Shown: in pieces, positions 46,145-55,161 of the stretch
Layout: each line of letters begins with the position of its first letter
Numbering within the stretch: position 1 is the stretch's first letter
Source: Bacteroidetes bacterium GWF2_38_335
GTDB taxonomy: Bacteria; Bacteroidota; Bacteroidia; Bacteroidales; GWF2-38-335
Direction of reading: 5' to 3'
NCBI GenBank assembly: GCA_001769535.1
Contig: MEOH01000002.1
Span: forward strand, 186,001-250,000
DNA length: 64,000 bases
Program-made: the position numbers and the translations under genes
The notes under the pieces: model-generated
The model's input: the letters and a program-made list of their open reading frames with translations, nothing else
Database searches by the model: none
Told to the model about the DNA's origin: nothing

Positions 46145-49100
46145 TTATTTGTTAAATGCATTTTGAAAATAATCAGCAAACTTCTTGTTTACTATGTCAC
46201 AGCCGTGATTAAATATGCGGTGTGCATTGTCTTTTTCGGTAAATATGAACGAAGCTTTTCGGTCACCGTTAGCCGGAAGAAGCTTAAATGCTTCGGTCTG
46301 AACATCGCTGACTGTCGGATTGCCATTGATACCAAAGTAAGCCAAAAGATCAACCAGTTGCCTGTAGGTTTCTTTTTCAACCTTCGAGGTGCGCTGGCTG
46401 TAGAATTCCTGAATCACTTTCTGGGTATTCGTAAAGCTTCCGTCGGTTTCATAAGGAACTGAGGCGGGCAGAATTACATCGGCCATTTCAGCGGTTTCGG
46501 TCATGAACAAGTCGTGAACAACTTTGAAACTTACTTTATCGAGCCATGCTTTTACCTCATTTTTATTGATTGCACAACCAACAGGATCTTCGCCAAAAAT
46601 AAACATGTTTTTATGCTTGCTGTTTTTGACGTTGTCGCACTGACAGGCGCCCTTTGATGGCAGATTGTCAATTCCCCACACCGATTTCACTTTTTCAAGA
46701 TATTCTTCGCTGGAAATTTCCTGTAATCCGATTCCATGAGTGGGCCTGATTCCCATATCATACAAACCCTGTGAATTGTTTTTCTCTTTCAGCGCAATGA
46801 TGCCGCTTGATGTTTTGCCCAACTTTCCGGTTAATCTGACCAGATTGTGAAGTTCGAAAGAAACATTCGAAGAGGCTTCTTTTTCTGAGAACACAATAAT
46901 GGCATTGTTTTCTTCATTGAATTCCTTTACAAATTTTTCAATGCATGAACCTGAGCCATCCGGACAGTCACAGGCAAGTTTAACCAGAGCTTTATAATCT
47001 TCGGCAAGAACCTGTTTTTTATAATCTTCAAATCCTTCGCAGTTGTCGTTGATAAACATCATGTTCTGCAGATTGTTTGAAAGAATATAATGGTTGGCAG
47101 CTTTCACAAAGTGGTATATGGATTTTACCCTGGTCTTTTTTGAAACCTTGTGATCAAGTTTTGTTTCACCTTTGGTTGTGATGTACTCAACCTGAGTTTT
47201 ATTCAGATGTTTTGCGTTGAATATCATGTGGTTTACAAGCGAATGATCGCGATTGATCTCTGTTTCGAGGATATAAATCCTTCCGGCTTTTCCGATTTGT
47301 TCAAAAGGAACATTCTTGTAAGCATTGTTCATGTAGCCTGAACCTCTGCCCAGATAATGGAAACTGTTAACATTATTTGTTTTAACCGCCCCTCTGGCAA
47401 GTTTCTGTACAAGATAAAGCTCCTCATTCGATAAACGGGCACCGGCCATGAACATGTTGTCATCAGGAGAAACGGCTTTGATTTTTTCAACGATCACATC
47501 ATAAGCTTCCTGATAGCTGACTTCAACAAACTTACCGCCTACTTTTAACAACGGCTTGGTTAGTCTGGTTTTATCATTAAGGAAGTGATAGCCGAATTTG
47601 GCTTCGCGACTGATATTTCCTGAGAAATTAACCGCACTTTTTTTGGCTGTGGCTTTCATGAAATAGCCGCCTTTTGAGTGCAGGGTGATGTCAAATCCCT
47701 CGGAACCAAACATGTCAATGGTATCAACCTTTTTCATTTCAACCGGACCCGGTTTAAAAGGAACGTTTTCGGTGATGGCACCGGTCGGACAAGCAGAGAT
47801 GCATGATCCGCATGATTCGCAGGTAGATTGAGTAAGTGAATCGCCCATAGCCGGAGCAACATAGGTATTAAAACCACGCTGTACCAGTCCGAGTGCATTG
47901 GCGCCAACAACTTCGCGGCAAATCCTTACACATCTTGAACAAAGCACACATTTGTTGCTGTCAATTTCAATGAACGGATGCGAAAAGTCAATTGTATATT
48001 CCTTGTATCCGCCTGCATATTTTTTCTGATCTACCTTATATTCTGTTGCATATTTTTTCAGATCGCAGGTAAAATATTCGGTACAGCCACATTCCAGACA
48101 CCTGTGAGTTTCCTGATTTGCCACTTCCTCGTTTTCGTAGCCCAGCTCAACTTCTTTAAAGTTTACCCTGTTTTTCGGGTCCATGGTAGGCATTTCATGG
48201 CGCATCTGCTGCTGGTAACGAACAACGTACTCATCAGTAATTTGCTTTTTGAAATTGTCTTTTTTGCTGACAAATTCTTTGCACTTTGGTTCCAGTGGCA
48301 ATCCACTGAGATACTGATGGCAGCTGCGGGATGCTTTTCCAGCCTGAGCAACTGCTTCGATCAGAGTTGCCGGACCGGTTACTCCGTCGCCTGCTGCAAA
48401 AACATTGGGAATGCCTGTTTGCAAGGTTTCAGGATTGGCATCAACATCACCCCATTTAGTGGGTTTCAGTTGGCCGCCTTTTGCGTATATATTAATGTCT
48501 TCGAGGAAATTGATCTCTGTTTTTTGTCCGATGGCTGCGAGGATATAATCCACTTCCATTTCAAACTCAGAACCTTCAACAGTCACAGGCCTTCTTCTGC
48601 CCGAAGCATCCGGCTCACCAAGTTCCATTCGAATAACAGTCACAGATTTCAGTCTGCCATCAGGATGTTTATTAACCAAAACAGGGTTGTGCAAAAATTT
48701 ATATTCAACACCCTCGAGCTTTGATTCATGTATTTCGATGGGGTTGGCCGGCATTTCCTTTTCGGTACGGCGATACACAACTTTTACATCGGTAGATCCG
48801 CAGCGCAAGGAAGTACGGCAGCAGTCCATGGCAGTGTTACCACCACCAACAACGATTACCTTTTTGCCTTTAAAATCATAGCGTTGGCCTGTCATTTCCA
48901 TGTTACGGAGGAAATCAATTCCTGAGAAAACGCCATCGGCATCTTCGCCGTCACAGCCAAGCAGAGTACCACGTTGCGATCCTATTGTGAGGATAGTTGC
49001 ATCATATTTGCTTTCTATTTCTTTATAGGACAGGTTATCACCAAGTTTTTTATTATAAAAAATATTCACTCCCAGTTCGGTAATGGAATCAACCTCTTTC

Positions 49101-49849
49101 TGGATGATGTCATTGGGAAGGCGGTATTCGGGAATACCATATCTGAGCCAGCCGCCGGCATAGGGAGCTGCTTCATAAATATCACACTGATGTCCTTCCT
49201 GCTGCAGAAAATATGCGGCAGACAGTCCACCCGGACCAGCACCAATAATGGCCACTTTCTTTCCGGTAGATGGTTTAATATCAGGAACAAATTTAGTAGT
49301 TGAAGCCAAATCCTGGTCAGCAGCAAACCTTTTCAGATAATCGATGCCCACGCCTGTACCCTCATCCATGAGGTTTCTGCGACAAACAGCTTCACACGGA
49401 CGAACACAAACACGTCCGCAAATGGCAGGAAGCGGATTGGTTTTTTTAATCAAGCCAATGGCATCATTATAAAGGCCTTTTTCAATTAAAGAAATGTATC
49501 CCTGAACATCAACGTTGGCGGGGCATTTTTCTTTACAGGGAGCCACACAATCGGCATAGTGATTGCTCAACATCAGGTCGAGTGCAGTTTTGCGGGCTGC
49601 TTTAACTTTATCGGTATCGGTATTGATCACCATTCCTTCGGTGATCCTTGTTGAACATGAGGGCTGCAATCCACGCATTCCGGCTACCTCAACGACGCAA
49701 ACATAGCATGATGAGTAGGGTTCCAGACGCGGGTCATTGCAGAGGGTTGGTATTTCAATTCCATTTCGCGCGGCAACAGCAAGGATATACTCTCCTTTTG
49801 TGCCGGTAAGGTTTTTACCATTCAATATTATATTAACTTTTTCGCTCAT
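46145..49849 (-). CDS. NuoG/GltD-like fusion subunit with degenerate molybdopterin domain
   Basis: Domains in this 1234-residue protein, in order: a 2Fe-2S ferredoxin domain (1-80; LCNDPRLEPYSSCYVC), a GltD-type cysteine-rich domain (about 95-190; DCVAPCKEKCP, CGRVCVRPCEAVC) and an FAD- and NADPH-binding GltD-like module (about 195-530; VAIIGAGPGGLSAAYF, VIVVGGGNTAMDCC). A small Cys cluster (CLECGCTEYFTC) and two 4Fe-4S sites (CVLCSRCVRIC, CESCGSCISACP) follow, then a MopB-like domain (about 745-1234; FGYHFLNDKTRLTKPL, ILPASVPYETDGSF). The MopB part has no cysteines where formate dehydrogenases bind their cluster. It has Gly-rich YLGRGSG at the catalytic Cys/Sec position and lacks the C-terminal cofactor-binding domain. 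The subunit probably links NADP(H) and iron-sulfur centres to the NuoEF-like pair (inference). Confidence 0.85.
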   Translation of the reverse strand: MSEKVNIILNGKNLTGTKGEYILAVAARNGIEIPTLCNDPRLEPYSSCYVCVVEVAGMRGLQPSCSTRITEGMVINTDTDKVKAARKTALDLMLSNHYADCVAPCKEKCPANVDVQGYISLIEKGLYNDAIGLIKKTNPLPAICGRVCVRPCEAVCRRNLMDEGTGVGIDYLKRFAADQDLASTTKFVPDIKPSTGKKVAIIGAGPGGLSAAYFLQQEGHQCDIYEAAPYAGGWLRYGIPEYRLPNDIIQKEVDSITELGVNIFYNKKLGDNLSYKEIESKYDATILTIGSQRGTLLGCDGEDADGVFSGIDFLRNMEMTGQRYDFKGKKVIVVGGGNTAMDCCRTSLRCGSTDVKVVYRRTEKEMPANPIEIHESKLEGVEYKFLHNPVLVNKHPDGRLKSVTVIRMELGEPDASGRRRPVTVEGSEFEMEVDYILAAIGQKTEINFLEDINIYAKGGQLKPTKWGDVDANPETLQTGIPNVFAAGDGVTGPATLIEAVAQAGKASRSCHQYLSGLPLEPKCKEFVSKKDNFKKQITDEYVVRYQQQMRHEMPTMDPKNRVNFKEVELGYENEEVANQETHRCLECGCTEYFTCDLKKYATEYKVDQKKYAGGYKEYTIDFSHPFIEIDSNKCVLCSRCVRICREVVGANALGLVQRGFNTYVAPAMGDSLTQSTCESCGSCISACPTGAITENVPFKPGPVEMKKVDTIDMFGSEGFDITLHSKGGYFMKATAKKSAVNFSGNISREAKFGYHFLNDKTRLTKPLLKVGGKFVEVSYQEAYDVIVEKIKAVSPDDNMFMAGARLSNEELYLVQKLARGAVKTNNVNSFHYLGRGSGYMNNAYKNVPFEQIGKAGRIYILETEINRDHSLVNHMIFNAKHLNKTQVEYITTKGETKLDHKVSKKTRVKSIYHFVKAANHYILSNNLQNMMFINDNCEGFEDYKKQVLAEDYKALVKLACDCPDGSGSCIEKFVKEFNEENNAIIVFSEKEASSNVSFELHNLVRLTGKLGKTSSGIIALKEKNNSQGLYDMGIRPTHGIGLQEISSEEYLEKVKSVWGIDNLPSKGACQCDNVKNSKHKNMFIFGEDPVGCAINKNEVKAWLDKVSFKVVHDLFMTETAEMADVILPASVPYETDGSFTNTQKVIQEFYSQRTSKVEKETYRQLVDLLAYFGINGNPTVSDVQTEAFKLLPANGDRKASFIFTEKDNAHRIFNHGCDIVNKKFADYFQNAFNK

Positions 49850-49882
49850 TTTTTTCGTTTTTAAATGTTGTTAATCCATTGA

Positions 49883-51658
49883 TTAAGTTAAGGAGATTGC
49901 TTCAAATTTACATCTGTTGTAGCAATCACCACATTTGATACAATCTGCCTGTCTGATGGTGTGAACTTCTTTTCTGGCACCGTCGATGGCTTTCACCGGG
50001 CATTTTACCGCACAAACGGTACAGCCGGTACATTTTTCAGCCAGAATAGTGTAAGTAAGTAGGGGTTTACAGTTCAGAGCAGGACATTTTTTATCGCGTA
50101 TATGAGCTTCGTATTCATTTCTGAAATACTTAATGGTAGTGAGAACGGGGTTCGGAGCAGTTTGTCCGAGTCCGCAAAGCGAGCTGTCTTTAATTTGCTG
50201 AGCCAGTTCCTCAAGTTTTTCGATATCACCTTCTTCTCCATGTCCTTCGGTGATGCGGGTAAGGATTTCGAGCATTCTCATGGTGCCGATGCGGCAGAAA
50301 GTGCATTTTCCGCATGATTCCTTGGCAGTAAAATCGAGGAAGAATCTGGCGATGTCAACCATACAGGTGGTTTCGTCCATCACAACCATACCTCCCGAGC
50401 CCATGATGGCCCCGGTAGCTGTTACCTTGTCGTAATCAACTTCGGTATCAATGAGGTGTTTGGGGATACATCCGCCCGACGGACCGCCAAGTTGAACAGC
50501 TTTGAATTCCTTGTCATTCTGGATTCCGCCGCCCAATTTATAAATGATATTGCGAATGGTCATTCCCATGGGAACTTCGACCAATCCGCCCTTTTTAATT
50601 TTTCCGGTTAGTGCAAAAACCTTGGTACCTTTTGATTTTTCGGTACCATATTTATTGTAAGATTCTGGGCCGTTGGCAATGATATAAGGAATATTTCCGA
50701 ATGTTTCAACGTTGTTGATGTTCGATGGTTTTTGCCATAGCCCCTTTTCTGCAGGGAACGGCGGACGTTTACGTGGCATGCCGCGTTCGCCTTCGATGGA
50801 GGCCATCAGAGCGGTTTCTTCACCGCAAACAAAAGCACCGGCGCCTTCTTTAACGTAAATATCGAGATTGAAACCTTTGATACCCATGATGTCTTTTCCC
50901 AGATATCCCCTTTCGCGTGCCTGAGCCAATGCGTTATTCAGACGTTTAATGGCAAGCGGATATTCAGCACGGCAATAAATAACCCCACCGGTAGCACCAA
51001 TGGCATAAGCGCCAATGATCATGCCTTCGATAACAGCGTGAGGATCGCCTTCGAGCAAAGATCTGTCCATAAATGCGCCCGGGTCACCTTCGTCGGCATT
51101 GCAGATGATGTATTTTTCATCAGATTTGCTGGCATTGGCAAATTTCCATTTCATTCCGGTTGAAAAACCTCCGCCTCCCCTGCCACGCAGTCCGGAATCC
51201 ATGACTGTTTGAATAATTTGTTCCTGAGTAAGTTTTTCGGCAGCAATTTTTTTCAATGCTTTATAACCGCCTTTGGCTTCGTACTCTTCAACTTTATCGG
51301 GATCAATGTATCCGCAGTTTCTGAGCGCAATTTTTACCTGGCCCTCGAAATAGCTTTTTTCGGGTGAGTCGAACTGATCGGTAAATACGATGTATTCTTT
51401 AACCGGACTGTTGTTGCTCACATGCTGTTCGAGGATATCGAGGATTTTTTTCTCATCCACATCTCCGTAAAGGTATGAACCTGATTCGTCGATAATTTCA
51501 ACAAGCGGTTCGCGGTAGCACATACCCACGCAACTGGTTTTTTTCAGCTCGAAATCAAGTTTTTCGGCTTCCTTAACCGCTGCAATTTTATTATAAACTT
51601 TATTGGCTCCGGCTGCAATACCGCAACTGCCTAAACCAACTATTACCTGTTTTTTCAT
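49883..51658 (-). CDS. NuoF/HydB-like NADH- and FMN-binding subunit
   Basis: ATG 51658 (MKKQVIVGLGSCGIAAGA) is preferred to the longer frame at 51736. The 591-residue protein begins with a thioredoxin-like 2Fe-2S domain (GSCGIAAGA, TSCVGMCYREP). The NuoF core follows: DSGLRGRGGGGFSTGMKWKF for NADH, CNADEGDPGAFMDRSLLEGD for FMN, and the 4Fe-4S ligands in ESCGKCTFCRIGT and SSLCGLGQTAPNP. It ends with two ferredoxin-type 4Fe-4S motifs (CTGCTVCAVKCP, CIKCGDCYNRCK). This order is that of HydB-like subunits of soluble bifurcating enzymes rather than complex I NuoF. It accepts or donates electrons at NAD(H). Confidence 0.92.
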   Translation of the reverse strand: MKKQVIVGLGSCGIAAGANKVYNKIAAVKEAEKLDFELKKTSCVGMCYREPLVEIIDESGSYLYGDVDEKKILDILEQHVSNNSPVKEYIVFTDQFDSPEKSYFEGQVKIALRNCGYIDPDKVEEYEAKGGYKALKKIAAEKLTQEQIIQTVMDSGLRGRGGGGFSTGMKWKFANASKSDEKYIICNADEGDPGAFMDRSLLEGDPHAVIEGMIIGAYAIGATGGVIYCRAEYPLAIKRLNNALAQARERGYLGKDIMGIKGFNLDIYVKEGAGAFVCGEETALMASIEGERGMPRKRPPFPAEKGLWQKPSNINNVETFGNIPYIIANGPESYNKYGTEKSKGTKVFALTGKIKKGGLVEVPMGMTIRNIIYKLGGGIQNDKEFKAVQLGGPSGGCIPKHLIDTEVDYDKVTATGAIMGSGGMVVMDETTCMVDIARFFLDFTAKESCGKCTFCRIGTMRMLEILTRITEGHGEEGDIEKLEELAQQIKDSSLCGLGQTAPNPVLTTIKYFRNEYEAHIRDKKCPALNCKPLLTYTILAEKCTGCTVCAVKCPVKAIDGARKEVHTIRQADCIKCGDCYNRCKFEAISLT

Positions 51659-51754
51659 TTTATATATTTTTGGATTTTTAATTACAGGATTATTACGATA
51701 GAAAACAGATTCAACCTGACAAACAGGCCAACCCACCTTAAATCATAAAAACCC

Positions 51755-52273
51755 TTAATTACTTTCGCTGATTCGTATTTCTTTAATGATTTTAACTGCA
51801 TCGGCGCCTTTAAGTTTACCGTATGACTCTGAACCGATCATCATGACCGGAGCCAGAGAACAGCATCCTAAACAGGCAACTGACTCGAGTGTAAACATTC
51901 CGTCTTCGGTAGTTTCACCGTCGTTAACATTCAGAGCTTCTTTTAGCGCATCGGTGATGGCATTGGCGTTCTGAACGTGGCAGGCAGTGCCATGGCAGAC
52001 TTTAATGATGTGTTTACCCACAGGATTTAATCTGAACTGGGCGTAGAAAGTTGCCACACCATACATATCGGACAGTTTAAGGCCTGTCCTTTCCGACAAT
52101 TTAATAAAAGCTTCTTTTGGAATATATCCATAAAGCTCCATCGTACCCTGTAACAAAGGAATCATGTTTCCTTTTTTACTCTTGTACTTTTCGATTAAGG
52201 GATCCATCAAAGCAAGATCTTCCTGCTTTTGCACTTCATCCGGATTCCTTTGTAAAATTCTTTGAATACGCAT
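51755..52273 (-). CDS. NuoE/HydC-like thioredoxin-fold 2Fe-2S subunit
   Basis: The 172-residue protein has helices SKKGNMIPLLQGTMELYGYI and ERTGLKLSDMYGVATFYAQF, then the 2Fe-2S ligands C-x4-C in VCHGTACHVQNA and C-x3-C in VACLGCCSLAP. This is the standard NuoE/HydC layout. It is the first gene of the operon and partners the NuoF-like subunit 97 bp downstream. Confidence 0.92.
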   Translation of the reverse strand: MRIQRILQRNPDEVQKQEDLALMDPLIEKYKSKKGNMIPLLQGTMELYGYIPKEAFIKLSERTGLKLSDMYGVATFYAQFRLNPVGKHIIKVCHGTACHVQNANAITDALKEALNVNDGETTEDGMFTLESVACLGCCSLAPVMMIGSESYGKLKGADAVKIIKEIRISESN

Positions 52274-52326
52274 CGTTTAATTCGTTTGTTAGTTGTTAAC
52301 TTGATCTAAAATCTTTTGCACGATAA

Positions 52327-52355
52327 CAAACATAAAAAATTTATTCAACACCCAA
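52327..52355 (-). promoter_or_regulatory. Promoter of the oxidoreductase operon
   Basis: On the minus strand TTG (52353-52355), 18 bp, then TATGTTTG (52327-52334), 53 bp upstream of the NuoE-like ATG. Confidence 0.6.
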
Positions 52356-52554
52356 GATGTTTTGCAATATTCAAACAACAAGATTAATGCAGACTAATTA
52401 TAAATAGATAAGATAATTATAGCCATAGGATTTAATCATGAAAAAATGACTTTTCTCATATTTCATGTTTTCAGATGATTACAAAAAAAAGAACTTTATA
52501 TAATGCTCAAATTGAGGTTGCGTACCCATTTTTTTTCTATGTTTATAAGCGAAA

Positions 52555-53454
52555 ATGAAAAATATATTTAAAAACATATTTTTATTGATTGCAATGATTT
52601 TGATTAATCAAAATGTCATTGCACAGCAAACTGATTCCATTAACAAAAAAAGACTGTATACCATTGTTGCAGCCGAATCAGGAGCATTCTGCATTTCATT
52701 GACAGGTTTATATGCAGCATGGTATAAAGGTTATCCCTCCTCCTCGTTTCACTGGTTTGACGATTCGGATGAGTGGCTGCAGATGGATAAATGCGGACAT
52801 GCATACTCATCCTATTACTTTAACACAATATTGACTGAAGGTTTTCGATGGACAGGCATGAGCAATAAAAAATCTGTTTTGTGGGGCAGCGGACTGGCTT
52901 TTCTGTTTATCGGTTCCATAGAAGTATTTGACGGGTTTTCAGCCAAATGGGGGGCTTCGTGGACTGACCTGACGGCCAATACCTCGGGCATTGCGCTGTA
53001 CGGAGTTCAGCAATATTTTTGGGAAGATCAGCGGATAAAACTGAAATATTCATTTCGAAAATCATCGTATGCTAAATATCGTCCGGATGCCCTGGGAAAC
53101 AATTTTGCCGAATATCTGATCAAAGACTACAATGGACAAACCCAGTGGCTGTCGGTCAACCTCAAGTCATTTGCAAAAAACAGTAACATTCCAAAATGGC
53201 TGAACATCGCAATTGGCTATGGCGGCGACGGCATGGTAAGCGGTGAAGAATTCGTTGATCCTGAAGTTTATCCCGGACCCTATTTTGAAAGATACAGGCA
53301 GTTTTATATTTCTCCGGATATTGACCTGAGTCGCATTGATACCAAATCGAAATTCTGGAATACCTGTCTGAAAGTGGTCAATTGTTTGAAGGTGCCGTTG
53401 CCGGCGGTGGAGGTTGGTGAGGGGAAGGTTAAGGGGATTTGGTTGGGGTTTTGA
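52555..53454 (+). CDS. DUF2279 family protein
   Basis: The 299-residue protein has a signal peptide (1-23, ending QNVIAQ). The DUF2279 signature is WLQMDKCGHAYSSYYFNTIL, LWGSGLAFLFIGSIEVFDGF and ASWTDLTANTSG, as in YfiM-like predicted periplasmic or outer-membrane-associated proteins. A hydrophobic stretch near 105-120 could be a membrane contact. The C-terminus has alternating strands that may be barrel-like. Function is unknown. TTG-N17-TATGTTTA upstream is a near-consensus promoter. Confidence 0.8.
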   Translation: MKNIFKNIFLLIAMILINQNVIAQQTDSINKKRLYTIVAAESGAFCISLTGLYAAWYKGYPSSSFHWFDDSDEWLQMDKCGHAYSSYYFNTILTEGFRWTGMSNKKSVLWGSGLAFLFIGSIEVFDGFSAKWGASWTDLTANTSGIALYGVQQYFWEDQRIKLKYSFRKSSYAKYRPDALGNNFAEYLIKDYNGQTQWLSVNLKSFAKNSNIPKWLNIAIGYGGDGMVSGEEFVDPEVYPGPYFERYRQFYISPDIDLSRIDTKSKFWNTCLKVVNCLKVPLPAVEVGEGKVKGIWLGF

Positions 53455-53456
53455 TT

Positions 53457-53612
53457 AGTTATGAGTGATGAGTTATGAGTTATGAGTTATGAGTTATGGG
53501 TTATGGGTTATGGGTTATGAATTATGGGTTATAGGTTATAGGTTATAGATTATGAATTATGAATTATGAGTTATGAGTTATGAGTTATGAGATGTGAGAT
53601 GTGAGATGTGAG
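53457..53612. repeat. 7-bp tandem repeat tract (GTTATGA/GTTATGG)n
   Basis: About twenty imperfect heptamers, changing to GTTATAG and GATGTGA near the end. It lies in the gap between DUF2279 and the next plus-strand gene. The complementary version is at 24966-25036 and a short one starts at about 61295. Confidence 0.85.
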
Positions 53613-53643
53613 GTATTTTATAGCTTTTCAGATGTTTATAGAG

Positions 53644-53651
53644 TATATTTG
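53644..53651 (+). promoter_or_regulatory. -7 element for the 53687 gene
   Basis: TATATTTG matches TAnnTTTG, 35 bp before the ATG; no clear TTG at -33. Confidence 0.4.
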
Positions 53652-53686
53652 TTTTATTGATTTATTTTGAAATGTTGTAATATAGT

Positions 53687-54418
53687 ATGAATAGAATCAC
53701 CTTTATATTACTTTTTTGTTTGGCTATGATTTTTGGTTTTGGGCAGGAATCGGAGTATGTGACGGTATGGGGACAAATCCAATCCGATTACCCTTGCAAT
53801 AATAATAATTTGTGTCATTATTCATTCACTTATGGGGATGGTTCATCTGAAAACTTTTTTGTAGACTCAAATGGTGGATTTAATATACGGATTAAAAAAG
53901 TGGAGGCAGAGAAAGGAATTTTGGTGGAACTGAGGCAAGATATTAAAACCTGTATCAATCCTGCATGCCCCGAGGAACAGATTGGGCCTTACAAAGTTTT
54001 TACAGGAAACCTGAAAATTAATTCAAAAGAACTTCTAGCCAAAGACACAATAAATAGAACCATTTACCTGAAACAAAAAGAAAATCCGACAACCGCTCCG
54101 TATTTTGTTGTTGAAAAAGAAAGCATAAAAGTTGATCAAAAACACCAATATTCATATGAAAAAGCCATTTGCATTATTGCCACTTTAATGATTTGTGAAC
54201 AGGTTAGTCTGGTCGTATTTGCAGTTTATGATTCAACGATAACAGAAAACAGGGAAATGGTAATCATGGGTGCTGAAAAAATAAAGGCCGACCTGATATT
54301 AAAAGGTGTCAGTCCAGATAGACTTTCCACTTCCTGCAATACTTATTATAAAAGTGAGTATTATATTGAGAAAAACTATATTACATTTCAAATAACATCA
54401 ATTAACAATGAAAATTAA
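53687..54418 (+). CDS. Exported protein with a divergent OmpA-like C-terminus
   Basis: The 243-residue protein has a signal peptide (1-20, ending IFGFGQ). Residues about 25-140 form a beta-sandwich-like region (YVTVWGQIQSDYP, GDGSSENFFVDSNGGFNIRI). The C-terminal 90 residues have the alpha/beta rhythm of OmpA domains: VSLVVFAVYDSTITENREMV, then GAEKIKADLILKGVSPDRLS, where a peptidoglycan-binding domain would have a D...R pair. It is weakly OmpA-like and the key residues are not conserved. It is paralogous to the next gene. Confidence 0.65.
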   Translation: MNRITFILLFCLAMIFGFGQESEYVTVWGQIQSDYPCNNNNLCHYSFTYGDGSSENFFVDSNGGFNIRIKKVEAEKGILVELRQDIKTCINPACPEEQIGPYKVFTGNLKINSKELLAKDTINRTIYLKQKENPTTAPYFVVEKESIKVDQKHQYSYEKAICIIATLMICEQVSLVVFAVYDSTITENREMVIMGAEKIKADLILKGVSPDRLSTSCNTYYKSEYYIEKNYITFQITSINNEN

Positions 54419-54441
54419 GGCAAGTTTATGAAAAAAAAATA

Positions 54442-55161
54442 TTGCCCATTTTATTTCTGTTTTCATTTCTTTCTTCATTATGCCAGGAATCTGGATATTT
54501 GACGGTTTATGGGCAGGTTAAAAGCAACGATGATGACAGCATCATTAAAAAATGCCATTATACATTGATTTTATACAATGGAATCACTGAAAAATATTCA
54601 GTTGACTCAAATGGTTGGTATAAGTTGACCATCAAAAAAGAGGAATGTGTCAATGGAGTAAGAATTGAGTTTGGGCAGGATGGGTCTGACAAAGAATATT
54701 ACCGTAATATTCATTGTCCTGATGAAATGTTAGAAATTTCAAGTTTTTTAAAAGGGGTTTTGAAAATTGAGCCCGAGGAATATCAAAATAATGATTCTAT
54801 TTATAAAAACGTGTTTCTAATTCCAAAGTCAGCCTCAATTGCTCTTCCTTATTTTATTATTGAAAATGATTCCATTAAACTAAGTGGTAATTGGTCCAAA
54901 CCCTATGAAAAAACTATTTGCTGGCTTTCTACTTTAATGATTTGTGAAAAAATCGACATTGAATTAATGGGGTTTTATGATATAGATGTTTCCGGCAACA
55001 AAGAAATGGTTCTAAAAGCCGCAGAAAAAATCAGAAGTGACATGGTTTCAAAGGGAGTTTTACCTGAGAGAATTTTGATTTCCAGCGCAGAATATGTACC
55101 CGACAAGTACCGGACAGAAAAAAACACGGTAGACATAAAAATCATTGCCAATTATAATTAA
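54442..55161 (+). CDS. Paralog of the preceding exported protein, start out of frame at an A9 tract
   Basis: The frame from TTG 54442 encodes the end of a signal peptide (PILFLFSFLSSLCQ), then ESGYLTVYGQVKSN and a C-terminal OmpA-like segment (ADEIRSD-type helix as AAEKIRSDMVSKGVLPERIL). It is clearly related to the 53687 protein. The natural start ATG 54428 is followed by nine A residues and is one base out of frame; a tenth A would give MKKKILPILFLFSFLSS, a proper signal peptide. Either the A tract varies by slippage (on/off switching), or this is a sequencing error, or the gene is newly inactivated. Confidence 0.6.
   Translation: MPILFLFSFLSSLCQESGYLTVYGQVKSNDDDSIIKKCHYTLILYNGITEKYSVDSNGWYKLTIKKEECVNGVRIEFGQDGSDKEYYRNIHCPDEMLEISSFLKGVLKIEPEEYQNNDSIYKNVFLIPKSASIALPYFIIENDSIKLSGNWSKPYEKTICWLSTLMICEKIDIELMGFYDIDVSGNKEMVLKAAEKIRSDMVSKGVLPERILISSAEYVPDKYRTEKNTVDIKIIANYN

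Noticed and set aside
47978-48724. 248-codon plus-strand frame opposite the NuoG/GltD-like gene
   Set aside because: The opposite strand encodes clear GltD and FeS motifs; this frame is its shadow, rich in Phe/Cys/Leu from antisense reading.
46145-49849. Interpretation as an active formate dehydrogenase or [FeFe] hydrogenase catalytic subunit
   Set aside because: The MopB region lacks cluster cysteines and the Cys/Sec position, and no H-cluster motifs are present.
46145-52273. Interpretation as respiratory complex I (nuoEFG)
   Set aside because: No other nuo genes are present, the NuoF-like subunit has HydB-type terminal ferredoxin motifs, and the large subunit carries a GltD module not found in complex I.
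53457-53612. Possible CRISPR array
   Set aside because: Units are 7 bp without spacers; this is a simple tandem repeat.
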